Shown here: in pieces, positions 20,423-34,529 of the stretch
Numbering within the stretch: the first letter of the stretch is position 1
Layout of the letters: each line of letters opens with the position of its first letter
Origin: Actinocorallia herbida
Lineage (GTDB): Bacteria; Actinomycetota; Actinomycetes; Streptosporangiales; Streptosporangiaceae
DNA length: 64,000 bases
Direction: 5' to 3'
NCBI RefSeq assembly: GCF_003751225.1
Contig: NZ_RJKE01000001.1
Span: forward strand, 1,612,001-1,676,000
Made by a program: the position numbers and the translations under genes
The notes under the pieces: generated by a model
What the model was told of the DNA's origin: nothing
The model's input: only the letters and a program-made list of their open reading frames with translations
The model's database searches: none

Positions 20423-21256
20423 ATGGCGGGCCTCGTCGAGCTGACCAGTGTCCGATCCCCTCGGGTGAAGTCCGCTCGCAGGCTCGCCAAGCGGGCCTTC
20501 CGGCAGCAGGATCGCAAGTTCCTGGCCGAAGGCCCGCAGGCGGTGCGCGAAGCGCTCGCCCTGGAGACCGCCTCGGGCACCGGCCTGGTGGAGCTCTACA
20601 CCACGGCCGAGGCGGCCTCCCGCCACGCGGACCTGGTCGACCTCGCCCTCCAGGCGGGTGTCCCGGTCCTCCGCGCAAGCGGCGAGGTCATGGCCGAACT
20701 CGCCCAGACCGTCACCCCGCAGGGGCTGCTGGCGGTCTGCGCCTTCCTGGACGTCCCGCTGGAGCGCGCCCTTTCCGGCGCGCCGAAGCTGGTGACGGTC
20801 CTCTCCCACGTGCGAGACCCCGGCAACGCCGGCACGGTCCTGCGCGCGTCCGACGCCGCGGGCGCGGCCTCGGTGATCTTCACGGACGCGTCGGTGGACC
20901 CCTACAACGGCAAGTGCGTCAGGGCGTCCGCGGGCAGTCTGTTCCATCTCCCGGTCGTGACCGGGCCCCGCTACACCACCCTCATCCCGGCGCTGAAGGA
21001 GGCGGGCCTGACGGTGCTGGCCGCCGACGGCGCGGGCACGCACACCCTGGACGACCTCGCCGACGACGGTTCCCTGGCCAGGCCGACCGCATGGGTGTTC
21101 GGCAACGAGGCGTGGGGTCTTCCCGAAGAAGTCAGGGCGCTGGCCGACGACGTCGTGCGCGTCCCGATCCACGGCAAGGCCGAAAGCCTCAATCTGGCCA
21201 CCGCCGCGGCAGTCTGTCTCTACGCTTCGGCGCGGGCGCAGCGTTCCGTCAGCTAG
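20423..21256 (+). CDS. SpoU/TrmH-family 2'-O-methyltransferase (rRNA)
   Basis: 277 residues, SAM-dependent ribose methyltransferase with the SPOUT knot. An N-terminal substrate-binding domain (about 1-105) contains VKSARRLAKRAFR and FLAEGPQAVREAL. The catalytic domain shows motif 1 LSHVRDPGNAGTVLRASDAAGA, motif 2 AWVFGNEAWGLPEEV and motif 3 VRVPIHGKAESLNLATAAAV. The position next to rplT and pheST is the conserved one for this 23S or tRNA methylase. The exact target nucleotide cannot be read from the sequence. Confidence 0.92.
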   Translation: MAGLVELTSVRSPRVKSARRLAKRAFRQQDRKFLAEGPQAVREALALETASGTGLVELYTTAEAASRHADLVDLALQAGVPVLRASGEVMAELAQTVTPQGLLAVCAFLDVPLERALSGAPKLVTVLSHVRDPGNAGTVLRASDAAGAASVIFTDASVDPYNGKCVRASAGSLFHLPVVTGPRYTTLIPALKEAGLTVLAADGAGTHTLDDLADDGSLARPTAWVFGNEAWGLPEEVRALADDVVRVPIHGKAESLNLATAAAVCLYASARAQRSVS

Positions 21257-21419
21257 ATCCTGACCACCCAGTCAGGGCCCTGAGGTTGCTCACGGCCCCG
21301 GCCGGTTGCGGACCATGGCGCTCCGATGCCCGGATCGTCCGGACTGCGAGGATGACCATGATGGCCCCGGCCCGGGTGCGGGCGCGCGGCCGATCCCATT
21401 GGCCTACGAGAGGGAGTAC

Positions 21420-21881
21420 ATGCTCCGCCGACCGAGGTCCGAGCCGATGCGCTCAGGCGCCCTGCGCTGCCACGGAGCCGCGGACGACCGGGCGCTGCGC
21501 GCCGAACTGGTGGAAGGCCGCCACGAGACCGCCGTGGTGCGGGTCGCGGGGGAGATCGACCTGAGGTCGGCCCGGACGCTGCGCGATCACATGTCCGGCG
21601 TGCTCCAGGCGGGTTTCACGTCGATCGTCATCGACTTCCGCGGCGTCACCTTCTGCGACGCCTCCGGGCTGAACGCGCTGGTGGCGCTGGCGAACCGCAC
21701 CGCCGCGCACGGTGGCGGCGTCTGGCTCTACGGGGTGCGCCCCGCGCAGCGCCGGCTGTTCGAGATCACCGGGCTGCACCGGCGCGTGCCGATCGCCGAC
21801 GGGGTCGAGGACGCCCTGACCCTTGCCGCCTCCGGCGGCGGCCACCACCCCGGACAAAGCCCGGAAAACCCTTATCCGTAA
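21420..21881 (+). CDS. STAS-domain protein, anti-sigma factor antagonist type
   Basis: 153 residues from the ATG at 21420 (AGGGAG 3 nt upstream; later ATG at 21447 possible). The STAS fold spans about residues 35-140: VVRVAGEIDLRSARTLRDHM, then VIDFRGVTFCDASGLNALVAL, in which DASGL holds the serine normally phosphorylated in SpoIIAA/RsbV proteins. Such proteins bind anti-sigma kinases and release a sigma factor. No anti-sigma kinase gene is adjacent. The REC-PP2C phosphatase at 41337 is of the kind that dephosphorylates STAS proteins, but pairing is inference. It sits between the methyltransferase and the PAS kinase, where I would expect them to be neighbours. Confidence 0.88.
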   Translation: MLRRPRSEPMRSGALRCHGAADDRALRAELVEGRHETAVVRVAGEIDLRSARTLRDHMSGVLQAGFTSIVIDFRGVTFCDASGLNALVALANRTAAHGGGVWLYGVRPAQRRLFEITGLHRRVPIADGVEDALTLAASGGGHHPGQSPENPYP

Positions 21882-21959
21882 GGGGTTTCGCGCTCCCAAG
21901 TCCCCCTCTCGCGACGCTAAGCTCTCTGCTGTCGGGCCGTTGCGGAGGGGGCCTTTTCA

Positions 21960-23054
21960 TTGGACGGGGACGGGCGGATCACGGCGGTGGGGGTGCCGAG
22001 CCCCCGAGGCGTGCCCTCCTTCGGGGACGAGCTGCCCGACGGACTGCTCATCGCCGACGCGCGCGGCAGGGTCGTGGTGTTCAACCGGCGGGCCGAGGCG
22101 ATCACCGGGCTCCGCCGCGACGCCGTCCTCGGGCGGGCCGCGACGGACGTCCTGCCGTTGCACGACGGCGAGGGCCGCGACTGGTGGAAGGCGATCGACC
22201 CCTACCGGGGCCTGTCGACCCGCACCCGGCATCCCGAATGCGGCCTCTACCTCGTGGACGGGCGCGAGGTGCTCGTCACCGCGTCCTATCTGCGCGACAG
22301 GTTGCGCCGCCCGCAGCGCTTCATCCTCTCCCTGCGCGACGCCGCCGCGCGCGCCAGGCGGGAGCGGCACCGGGCCGACCTCGTCTCGACGGTCGCGCAC
22401 GAGCTGCGCTCCCCGCTCACCTCGGTCAAGGGCTTCACCGCGACCCTGCTGGCCAAGTGGCACAGGTTCAACGACGACCAGAAGCTGGTCATGCTGGAGA
22501 CGGTCAACGCCGACGCCGACCGGGTCACCCGGCTGATCACCGAGCTGCTCGACGTCTCCCGGATCGAGGCGGGACGGCTGGAGATGCGCCGCCAGGTCGT
22601 CGACATCGTCGGCACCGCCCGCGAGGTGATCACCCGCAGGGTCGCCGCGGGCGACGACGCGAACCGCTTCCGCCTCGACGCCCGGGGCACCCTCCCCGAG
22701 CTCTGGCTGGATCCGGACAAGGTGCACCAGATCCTCGGCAACCTCGTCGAAAACGCCGTGCGGCACGGTGCTGGTACTGTCACTATCGTGGTGGAGCCGG
22801 ATACCGGAAGGGAGGGGGCAGCCGTGGAGCGGGTCGTGGTCTCGGTGCGCGACGAAGGCGAAGGCATCCCTCCTGAGGCGGCCCAGCGCGTCTTCCGGCA
22901 GTTCTGGCGCGGCAACCGCCGCCGGGGCACCGGTCTCGGGCTTTACATCGTGAAGGGCCTCGTCGAGGCGCACGGCGGCGCGATCGCCGTCCAGCGCGCG
23001 CCAGGCGGCGGCGCCGAGTTCCGATTTACCCTGCCCGCCGGCAGCCCCGCCTGA
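21960..23054 (+). CDS. PAS-domain sensor histidine kinase
   Basis: 364 residues from a TTG at 21960 with GGAGGGGG 9 nt upstream. A PAS domain (about 18-125, PDGLLIADARGRVVVFNRRAEAITGL) precedes the dimerisation/phosphoacceptor domain, with the H-box VAHELRSPLTSVKGF (His near residue 146), and the ATPase domain with N box HQILGNLVENAVRHG, G1 VRDEGEGIPPE and G2 RGTGLGLYIVKGLVEAHGG. No transmembrane segment is visible, so it is a soluble kinase. No response regulator is adjacent. A kinase at this position before pheS is seen in other actinomycetes, as I recall. Signal and partner are unknown. Confidence 0.93.
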   Translation: MDGDGRITAVGVPSPRGVPSFGDELPDGLLIADARGRVVVFNRRAEAITGLRRDAVLGRAATDVLPLHDGEGRDWWKAIDPYRGLSTRTRHPECGLYLVDGREVLVTASYLRDRLRRPQRFILSLRDAAARARRERHRADLVSTVAHELRSPLTSVKGFTATLLAKWHRFNDDQKLVMLETVNADADRVTRLITELLDVSRIEAGRLEMRRQVVDIVGTAREVITRRVAAGDDANRFRLDARGTLPELWLDPDKVHQILGNLVENAVRHGAGTVTIVVEPDTGREGAAVERVVVSVRDEGEGIPPEAAQRVFRQFWRGNRRRGTGLGLYIVKGLVEAHGGAIAVQRAPGGGAEFRFTLPAGSPA

Positions 23055-23112
23055 GCGAGGTCCCCGGTGGGCGCCCCGAGGCTCCCTGCGCATCGTTGAA
23101 CGGAATTCCCCT

Positions 23113-23191
23113 GTGATCGGGCGCCCCGGCGCCGCCCCGTAGGCCCCCAGGGGCCGGAGGGGTTCCGCCGGGATTCCAAGCGCCCGATCAC
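23113..23191 (+). repeat. Long-range inverted repeat upstream of pheS
   Basis: GTGATCGGGCG (23113-23123) pairs perfectly with CGCCCGATCAC (23181-23191), enclosing a G/C-rich 57-nt segment with further hairpins. It lies between the kinase stop and a TAAACT hexamer (23226-23231) that may be the pheS -10. It may be a complex terminator or an upstream regulatory structure. Confidence 0.5.
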
Positions 23192-23257
23192 CGCGCGACG
23201 TGGGAGCGCCAAGCAAGCAGGCCACTAAACTTGCGGGAATCCCGCTAGGAGCGTTGA

Positions 23258-24372
<1,115 letters not shown>

Positions 24373-24373
<1 letters not shown>

Positions 24374-26820
24374 TGCGGGCCCCGCTTTCCTGGCTGCGCG
24401 AGTACGCGGCCCTGCCCGCCGAGGTGACGGGACGCGAGCTCGCCGCGAAGCTGATCGCCGCGGGCCTCGAGGTCGAGACGGTCGAGACCGCCGACCTCAG
24501 CGGCCCGATCGTCACCGGCAAGGTGCTGGCGATCGAGGAGCTGACGGAGTTCAAGAAGCCGATCCGCTGGTGCCAGGTCGACGTCGGCAACGCCGAGCCG
24601 CAGAACCTGATCTGCGGCGCGCGGAACTTCGCCGCGGGCGACACCGTGGTCGTGGTGCTGCCCGGTGCCGTCCTGCCGGGCGGTTTCGCGGTCGGCAGGC
24701 GCAAGACCTACGGCAAGCTGTCGGAGGGCATGATCTGCTCGCTGCGCGAGCTGGGCATCGGCGACGACCACGACGGCATCCTGATCCTGCCCGAGGACAC
24801 CGGGGTCGGCCGCGACGCGATCGAGCTGCTCGGCCTCGTCGACGAAGTCCTGGACATCGCGGTCACCCCGGACCGGGGCTACGCCCTGTCGATCCGCGGC
24901 ATCGCCCGCGAGGCGGCCACCGCTTACGGCGTGGCCTTCACCGACCCGGCCGCGGTCGAGATCCCCGCCGAGGGGCCGTCCTACCCGGCGTCGATCGAGG
25001 CGGCCGACGCGTGCGACAGGTTCGTGCTGCGGCAGGTCCGCGGGTTCGACCCGGCCGCGGAGTCCCCGCTGTGGCTGCGCGCCCGGCTGTTCCGCGCGGG
25101 CGTGCGCCCGGTGTCGCTCGCGGTGGACGTCACCAACTACGTGATGCTGGAGCTCGGCCAGCCCCTGCACGCGTTCGACGCGGCCAAGCTGACCGGCGAG
25201 ATCGTCGTGCGCCGCGCGAAGGCCGGGGAGTCCCTGGAGACCCTCGACCACGTGAAGCGCACGCTCGACCCCGGCGACCTCATGATCACCGATGGTTCCG
25301 GCGTCATCTCGATCGCGGGCGCCATGGGCGGCCTGCACACCGAGATCGACGGGACCAGCACCGACCTGGTGATCGAGGCGGCCCACTTCGACCCGATCTC
25401 CGTCGCCCGGACCGTCCGGCGTCACAAGCTGCACAGTGAGGCGTCCTACCGGTTCGAGCGCGGCGTCGACCGGGAGCTGCCGCTCGCTGCGTCGCTGCGC
25501 GCGGTGCGGCTGCTCGCCGAGCTGGGCGGGGCCGAGGTCCTGCCGGGCGCGACGGTCGCCGAGGCCCCGGTCGAGCCGGTGACGATCACCATCCCGGTGT
25601 CCCACCCGGCGCGCGTCGCGGGCGTGGACTACTCCCGCGAGACCGTCGTGCGGCGGCTCGAGGAGGTCGGCTGCACCGTCGAGGGCGCCGACCCGATCAC
25701 GGTCACGCCCGCGTCCTGGCGGCCCGACCTCACCGACCCGAACGACCTCGCCGAAGAGGTCATCCGGCTGGAGGGCTACGACGCGATCCCCGAGCGGGCG
25801 CCCCGTCCGTCGGCGGGCCGCGGCCTCACCCCCGGCCAGCGGCTGCGCCGCAGGGTCGGCCGGATCCTCGCCGCGACCGGCCACACCGAGGCGCTGAGCT
25901 ACCCGTTCACCTCCGCCAAGGACTGGGACGACCTCCAGCTCCCGGCCGACGACGCCCGGCGCAAGGCGCTCCGGCTCGCGAACCCGCTGTCGGAGGACGA
26001 GCCGCTGCTGCGCACGACGCTGCTGCCCGGTCTGATGCGGACCGCGGCCCGCAACCTCGGCCGCGGCCACGCCGACCTCGCGCTGTTCGAGACGGGCCTG
26101 GTGTACCGGCCCAAGGACGGCGCGGGCAAGGTGCCGGCCTACGGCGTCGACAAGGCGCCGACGGCCGAGCAGCTCGCCGCGATCGAGGCGGCCCTGCCGG
26201 ACCAGCCGCAGCGCGTCGCGGTCGTGCTCACCGGCACGGCCGAGCCCGCCGGCTGGTGGGGCGCGGGCCGTCCCGCGGGCTGGCAGGACGCGATCGAGGC
26301 GGCCCGGCTGATCGCCCGTGAGGCGGGCGTCGAGCTGCGGATCACCGCCGATCAGCACGCGCCCTGGCACCCGGGCCGCTGCGCCGCCCTGTATGTCGGC
26401 GACGTGCTCGTCGGCCACGCGGGCGAGCTGCACCCGCGCGTCGCCCAGGCGTACGGCCTGCCGCCGCGCGCCGCCGCCGCCGAGCTGGAGCTCGACCGCC
26501 TCCTCGGCGGAACCGCCCCGAAGGCCCCGCACGTGTCCGCCTACCCGGTGGCCACCCGCGACGTCGCCCTCGTGGTCTCCGCCGACACCCCGGCCGCGGC
26601 CGTGGAGGCGGCCCTGATCGAAGGCGCGGGCGAGCTCCTGGAGTCCGTCCGTCTCTTCGACGTCTACACCGGCGACCAGGTGGCCGAAGGCAGCAAGTCG
26701 CTCGCCTACGCCCTGCGCTTCCGGGCCGCCGACCGGACCCTGACGGCCGAGGAGGCCTCCGCGGCCCGCGACGCCGCCGTCACCGAGGCCGCCGACCGCA
26801 CCGGAGCCGCCCTGCGGTAG
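24373..26820 (+). CDS. pheT: Phenylalanine-tRNA ligase beta subunit
   Basis: 815 residues, full length. In order: the N-terminal [14 protein letters not shown], an EMAP-II-like tRNA-binding domain (about 40-155), the B3/B4 editing domain (about 215-395, containing [10 protein letters not shown]), B5 domains (about 400-480, [11 protein letters not shown]), the catalytic-like core (about 490-700) and the C-terminal ferredoxin-like anticodon-binding domain (about 720-813, [14 protein letters not shown]). Coupled to pheS. A UUCG-capped bidirectional terminator follows. Confidence 0.98.
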
Positions 26821-26835
26821 CCCGAGCGGTAAGAG

Positions 26836-26871
26836 CGAAGCCCCGTACGGATTCGTCCGTACGGGGCTTCG
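26836..26871. terminator. Bidirectional terminator with UUCG tetraloop
   Basis: 16-bp perfect stem (26836-26851 with 26856-26871) with a TTCG loop, placed between the convergent pheT and the sigma-partner gene. Confidence 0.9.
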
Positions 26872-26902
26872 TCGTCTCCGGGGAGATCAGGAGGTCTGGA
26901 GA

Positions 26903-28108
26903 TCAGGAGGTCTTGGCGAGCTGGAAGGAGTCGCCTTCCCGGGTGAGGAGCCACGGGCCGTTGGCGAAGGCGGTGCCTTCGCGGGGGGTGGCGGTCTGGT
27001 CTGCGGCGTCGTAGACGAGGGACTCGTCGGAGGTGGTGTAGGCGATGACGTCGTCGCCGGCGGAGAGGGTGGCCTCCCCCTCGGGGAGGGGGTCGGGGAC
27101 GGCGCGGGGCGCCCACGTCTCGGGGTCGTAGAGGGTGAGGGAGCCCTCGTCGGCCACGGCGAAGGTGTCCTTGGCGGCCGCGTAGAGGGTCGCCTTGGTG
27201 GCGCCGGGGAGGTCGTGGTCCTCGGCGGCGCCGGTCTCCATGTCGACCCGGTGGACGCCCTGGCCGGTCGCCCCGGCCTCGCCGGGCCGGAGGACGTAGA
27301 CGTACGGGTAGGAGAAGGCCGCCGCGTAGCCCTCGGTGAGGGGGCTGGGCTCGTCGGCGCAGCCGCGCGCGGTCCAGACGCGGCCTCCGGGGCTGCGGTC
27401 GGTCCACACCACGACGCCCTCGTCGACGTGGAAACCGACGCTGGCGCGCCGGGCCACCCCGGTCGTGCCGAGCTGCACGGGATCGCCCTGGGCGCCCTGG
27501 CACATGAGCTGGAAGCCGTCGTCGGTGCGCTTCGGCCAGACCGTCACCTCGGCGGAGCCGGTCGCGGAGTACAGGCCGTCGGCCTTGGCGATGGGGACGG
27601 GCGCGCTGAGCAGGGCACTGAGGTCGGTCCGCCACAGGGTGCGGTCGCTGCGCCCGTTCGGGCCGACGCCCATGCCGAGGACCGTGCCGTCGGGCCCGAT
27701 CCCGAAGACGGTGAGGGTCTTGCCGGTGGGGAGGCTGCGGTCGAAGCCGCCCGCGGCCCCCGGCGGGGTCTCGGCGCCCGGCCCGTCGCCTTGGAACTCG
27801 CCGAGCCCGAGGTCGGGGCCGCTCCCGCCGGACGTCCCGCCCTTCTCACCGGGCTCGACGGTGCCGATCGCGATCGGGGGCGGCGTGGCCCCGCCGTCGC
27901 CGGAGTTCGGCAGCAGCGACGGCAGGGCCAGCCCGCCCGCGACGACCAGGGAGGCCCCGGCGACGGATCCGGCCGCGCGGCGGCGGCGCCGGCGCACCAC
28001 GACCTGGCGGTCCACCCGGCCGAGGACGCGGTCGCGTGCCTCCGCGGAGGGCTCGGCGCCGTCCAGGGCCTGGAGCCGGCTCGCGACGAGCTGCTCAAGA
28101 TCTTCCAC
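26903..28108 (-). CDS. Single-pass membrane protein, candidate anti-sigma partner
   Basis: 401 residues. A cytoplasmic N-terminus (about 1-42, EDLEQLVASRLQALD then a run of Arg), one transmembrane helix (about 43-66) and a large outside region starting with a Gly/Pro/Glu-rich linker. The rest has beta-propeller-like repeats (TLTVFGIGPDGT, SVGFHVDEGVVVWTDRS, FSYPYVYVLR, SLTLYDPETW). The start overlaps the end of the sigma factor gene by 14 nt, indicating translational coupling. That position and the topology fit a sensor/anti-sigma protein for the ECF factor, although no zinc-binding HxxxCxxC motif is seen. The family is not named with certainty. Confidence 0.75.
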   Translation of the reverse strand: MEDLEQLVASRLQALDGAEPSAEARDRVLGRVDRQVVVRRRRRRAAGSVAGASLVVAGGLALPSLLPNSGDGGATPPPIAIGTVEPGEKGGTSGGSGPDLGLGEFQGDGPGAETPPGAAGGFDRSLPTGKTLTVFGIGPDGTVLGMGVGPNGRSDRTLWRTDLSALLSAPVPIAKADGLYSATGSAEVTVWPKRTDDGFQLMCQGAQGDPVQLGTTGVARRASVGFHVDEGVVVWTDRSPGGRVWTARGCADEPSPLTEGYAAAFSYPYVYVLRPGEAGATGQGVHRVDMETGAAEDHDLPGATKATLYAAAKDTFAVADEGSLTLYDPETWAPRAVPDPLPEGEATLSAGDDVIAYTTSDESLVYDAADQTATPREGTAFANGPWLLTREGDSFQLAKTS

Positions 28109-28625
28109 GTCGGTCCTCCATGAGTGCCCGCTCAGGGTCGTCCAGCATCCCGGCGCGCAGTTTGGCCAGGGCCCGGGAGGCCTGGCTCTTCACCGTCCCG
28201 CGCGAGCAGCCGAGGGCTCGCGCGGTCTCCTCTTCGCTGAGCTGCTCGAAGTACCGCAGGACGAGGACGGCCCGCATCCGCGGCGGCAGCGCCTGGAGCG
28301 CCGCGTCGAGCCCGTCGACCTCGTGCACCCGGTTGAGCCCGGGGTCGTCGGCGGCGATCTCGGGCACCCCGGGGACGAGGTGCTCCAGCTTGGGCCGCCG
28401 CCATCGGTTGGCCATGATGCGCGCCATGGTCGTGCGCACGTAGCCCTCCGGGTCGTCTTTGCGCCGAATCCTGCCCCAGGCGACGCCGGTACGGGTGAGG
28501 GCCTCCTGGACGAGGTCCTCGGCGTCGTGCTGGTTGCCGGTGAGGACATACGCGTAGCGGTAGAGCGCCGGGAAACGGTGGGCGACGAACGCGTCGAACT
28601 GACGCTCCGGGTCCCCGCTCCGCAT
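28095..28625 (-). CDS. RNA polymerase sigma factor, ECF (SigE family)
   Basis: 176 residues. Region 2 is in FVAHRFPALYRYAYVLTGNQHDAEDLVQEAL (about 13-43) and region 4 in LPPRMRAVLVLRYFEQLSEEETARALGCSRGTVKSQASRAL (about 113-153). The short linker and SigE-type sequence place it among the SigE-family ECF factors common in actinomycetes. AAGGGA lies upstream of the ATG. It overlaps the downstream membrane gene, its probable regulator. Upstream GGAACC hexamers suggest self-activation. Confidence 0.92.
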   Translation of the reverse strand: MRSGDPERQFDAFVAHRFPALYRYAYVLTGNQHDAEDLVQEALTRTGVAWGRIRRKDDPEGYVRTTMARIMANRWRRPKLEHLVPGVPEIAADDPGLNRVHEVDGLDAALQALPPRMRAVLVLRYFEQLSEEETARALGCSRGTVKSQASRALAKLRAGMLDDPERALMEDRRGRS

Positions 28626-28638
28626 GAATGTCCCTTCC

Positions 28639-28662
28639 TACTCAAAGACACCCGAGGGTTCC
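28639..28662 (-). promoter_or_regulatory. Candidate ECF promoter of the sigma operon
   Basis: Reading the minus strand, GGAACC (28662-28657) is followed after 15 nt by GTA (28641-28639), a pattern resembling GGAAC...GTT promoters of ECF factors. A second GCAACC (28672-28667) and a third GGAACC (28728-28723) lie further upstream. Spacing is shorter than the usual 16-17 and the -10 sits close to the start codon. Confidence 0.3.
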
Positions 28663-28738
28663 AAAGGGTTGCATGGGAACCGTGCGGGTCGTGCCAAATC
28701 CTCCCATGTCCACATGGTGAGAGGTTCCTTGATCCAGC

Positions 28739-29825
<1,087 letters not shown>

Positions 29826-29856
29826 AACCCCCACCTCGACAGCAGAGAGAGGGCGC

Positions 29857-31011
29857 ATGAGCGTCACCGCACCATTGGGCTTCCGGGCCTCGGGCGTCGC
29901 CGCGGGCATCAAGAACAACGGCACCCGCGACCTCGCCCTCGTCGTCAACGACGGGCCTTCCCGCGCCGCCGCCGCCGTCTTCACCGCCAACCGCGTCCAG
30001 GCCGCGCCCGTCCTGTGGAGCCGCCAGGTCGTCTCCGGCGGCCGCGTCCGCGCCGTCGTGCTGAACTCCGGCGGCGCCAACGCCTGCACCGGCGCGCCCG
30101 GCTTCCAGGACACCCACACCACCGCCGAGAAGGCCGGCGACGTCCTCGCCGACTCCGCGGGCGAGATCGCCGTCTGCTCCACCGGCCTCATCGGCATCCG
30201 CCTGCCGATGGACGCGCTGCTCGCCGGCGTCGACGCCGCCGCCGCCGACCTCACCCGTGACGGCGGCCTGAACGCCGCCGACGCCATCCGCACCACCGAC
30301 ACCGTCGCCAAGATCTCCTTCCGGCGCGGCGAGGGCGGCTACATGATCGGCGGGATGGCCAAGGGCGCGGGCATGCTCGCCCCCTCCCTGGCCACCATGC
30401 TCGTCGTGCTCACCACCGACGCCGACCTCCCGGCCGACGCACTGGACCGCTGCCTGCGCGCCGCCACGTCGCACAGTTTCGACCGGCTCGACGCCGACGG
30501 CTGCCTGTCCACCAACGACACGGTCCTGCTCATGGCCAGCGGCGCCACCGGCGTCGTGCCGGGCGAGGCCGAGTTCACCGCGAAGCTCACCGAGGTCTGC
30601 CTCGACCTGACCCGCCAGCTCCTGGTGGACGCCGAGGGCGCCTCCAAGGCCATCGCGATCGAGGTCGTCGGGGCCGACACCGTCGCCGACGCCGTCACCG
30701 TGGGCCGCTCGATCGCCCGCAACAACCTGCTCAAGTGCGCGATCAAGGGCGAGGACCCCAACTGGGGCCGGGTCCTGTCGGCCGTCGGCACCACCGACGC
30801 CGTCTTCGAGCCCGACCGGCTGAACGTCGCCATCAACGGCGTCTGGGTGTGCCGGAGCGGCTCGGTCGGCGAGGACCGTGACAAGGTGGACCTGCGTCCG
30901 CGGGACGTCGCCATCACCGTCGACCTCTCGGCGGGCAAGCACTCCGCGACGGTCTGGACGACGGACCTCACCGAGGAGTACGTCCACGAGAACTCGGCGT
31001 ACAGCTCATGA
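29857..31011 (+). CDS. argJ: Glutamate N-acetyltransferase / amino-acid acetyltransferase
   Basis: Recycles the acetyl group from N-acetylornithine to glutamate (cyclic arginine pathway) and may also make N-acetylglutamate from acetyl-CoA. 384 residues as one precursor that self-cleaves. The cleavage site [15 protein letters not shown] places the nucleophilic threonine at about residue 180, giving alpha and beta chains. [25 protein letters not shown] and [12 protein letters not shown] match the family. AGAGAGAGG precedes the ATG. The stop overlaps the argB start. Confidence 0.97.
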   Translation: MSVTAPLGFRASGVAAGIKNNGTRDLALVVNDGPSRAAAAVFTANRVQAAPVLWSRQVVSGGRVRAVVLNSGGANACTGAPGFQDTHTTAEKAGDVLADSAGEIAVCSTGLIGIRLPMDALLAGVDAAAADLTRDGGLNAADAIRTTDTVAKISFRRGEGGYMIGGMAKGAGMLAPSLATMLVVLTTDADLPADALDRCLRAATSHSFDRLDADGCLSTNDTVLLMASGATGVVPGEAEFTAKLTEVCLDLTRQLLVDAEGASKAIAIEVVGADTVADAVTVGRSIARNNLLKCAIKGEDPNWGRVLSAVGTTDAVFEPDRLNVAINGVWVCRSGSVGEDRDKVDLRPRDVAITVDLSAGKHSATVWTTDLTEEYVHENSAYSS

Positions 31012-31879
31012 ACCGCAAAGAGGCGATGACCAAGGCCGGCGTCCTGATCGAGGCCCTGCCGTGGCTCGAGCGGTTCCACGGCAAGACCGTCGTGGTCAAG
31101 TACGGCGGCAACGCCATGACCGACGACGCCCTGCGCGAGTCGTTCGCCAGCGACATCGTCTTCCTGCGCCTCGCGGGCCTGCGCCCGGTCGTCGTGCACG
31201 GCGGCGGCCCGCAGATCAACGCCGCGCTCGACAGGTTCGGCATCGCCTCGCACTTCACCGCGGGGCTGCGGGTCACCACGCCCGAGGCGATGGACGTGGT
31301 GCGGATGGTCCTCACCGGCCAGGTCAACCGCGAGGTCGTCGGCCTGGTCAACGCGCACGGCCCCTACGCCGTCGGCATGTCGGGCGAGGACGCGCACCTG
31401 TTCACCGCCGAGAAGCTGCACGCGATCGTCGACGGGGAGCCCGTCGACATCGGGCAGGTCGGCGAGATCGTCAAGGTCGACCCGGGCGCGGTGCAGAGCC
31501 TGCTGAACGACGGCCGCATCCCGGTGATCTCCTCGGTCGCCCGCGGCGTCGACGGCCAGATCTACAACGTCAACGCCGACACCGCGGCCGCCGCGCTGGC
31601 CGCGGCGCTGGGCGCGACCAAGCTGATCGTGCTCACCGACGTCGAGGGCCTGTACGCCGACTGGCCGAACAGCGACGAGGTGATCCGGTCGCTGACCGCG
31701 GCCGAACTCGAGGAACTGCTGCCGGGCCTGTCCTCCGGCATGGTCCCCAAGATGGGCGCGTGCCTGCACGCGGTGTCCAATGGCGTGCCCCAGGCGCACG
31801 TCCTCGACGGCCGCGTCCCGCACTCGCTTCTGCTGGAAGTCTTCACCGATGAAGGAGTCGGAACGATGGTGGTGCCGTC

Positions 31880-31883
<4 letters not shown>
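31008..31883 (+). CDS. argB: Acetylglutamate kinase
   Basis: Phosphorylates N-acetylglutamate and is commonly the step inhibited by arginine. 291 residues. [21 protein letters not shown], the substrate segment [13 protein letters not shown], and [31 protein letters not shown] are diagnostic of the amino-acid kinase fold. An N-terminal extension (about 1-20, helical) is like that of arginine-sensitive hexameric enzymes. Start and stop overlap argJ and argD (ATGA). Confidence 0.97.
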
Positions 31884-33960
<2,077 letters not shown>

Positions 33961-33962
33961 CG

Positions 33963-34508
33963 GTGACCACCCCGATGACGAAGGCGGCGCGGCAGGCCCG
34001 CGTCCTGGAGTTGCTGACCCGGCACAAGGTCCACTCGCAGGGCGAACTCGCCAAGCTGCTCGCCGACGACGGCTTGGAGGTCACCCAGGCCACCGTCTCG
34101 CGCGACCTCGTCGAGATCGGGGCGGTCCGGCTGCGCGCCGACGACGGCAGCCTCATCTACGCCGTCCCCGGGGAGGGCGGCGACCGCATCAAGCTCGCCC
34201 GCACGGGAAACGCCGAGACCTTCGCGTCCCGGCTCGCACGGCTGGCCCAGGAACTCCTGGTCTCCGCGCAGGCCTCGGCCAACCTCGTGATCGTGCGGAC
34301 ACCGCCGGGTGCGGCGCAGTACCTGGCATCGGCGATCGATCACGCCGAATGGCCTTCGATCCTCGGCACGGTCGCGGGAGACGACTCGATCCTCGTCATC
34401 TCCCGCGACCCGCTGGGCGGCGAGGCCGTGGCGGCCCGCCTCCTCGCGATGACCGAACGACGAAGCCAGGGGTCGGAAGACCCCCGCCCCCGCGAAGACC
34501 TTTCATGA
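33963..34508 (+). CDS. argR: Arginine repressor
   Basis: 181 residues from a GTG 2 nt after argF. The N-terminal winged helix (about 5-75: [39 protein letters not shown]) binds ARG boxes. The C-terminal domain (about 90-165) contains [15 protein letters not shown] and [12 protein letters not shown], the arginine-binding and hexamerisation region. Located inside the operon it probably controls. The matching promoter site is at 28739-28767. Confidence 0.96.
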   Translation: MTTPMTKAARQARVLELLTRHKVHSQGELAKLLADDGLEVTQATVSRDLVEIGAVRLRADDGSLIYAVPGEGGDRIKLARTGNAETFASRLARLAQELLVSAQASANLVIVRTPPGAAQYLASAIDHAEWPSILGTVAGDDSILVISRDPLGGEAVAARLLAMTERRSQGSEDPRPREDLS

Positions 34509-34529
34509 ACTACCGGAGGAGAAAGACCA

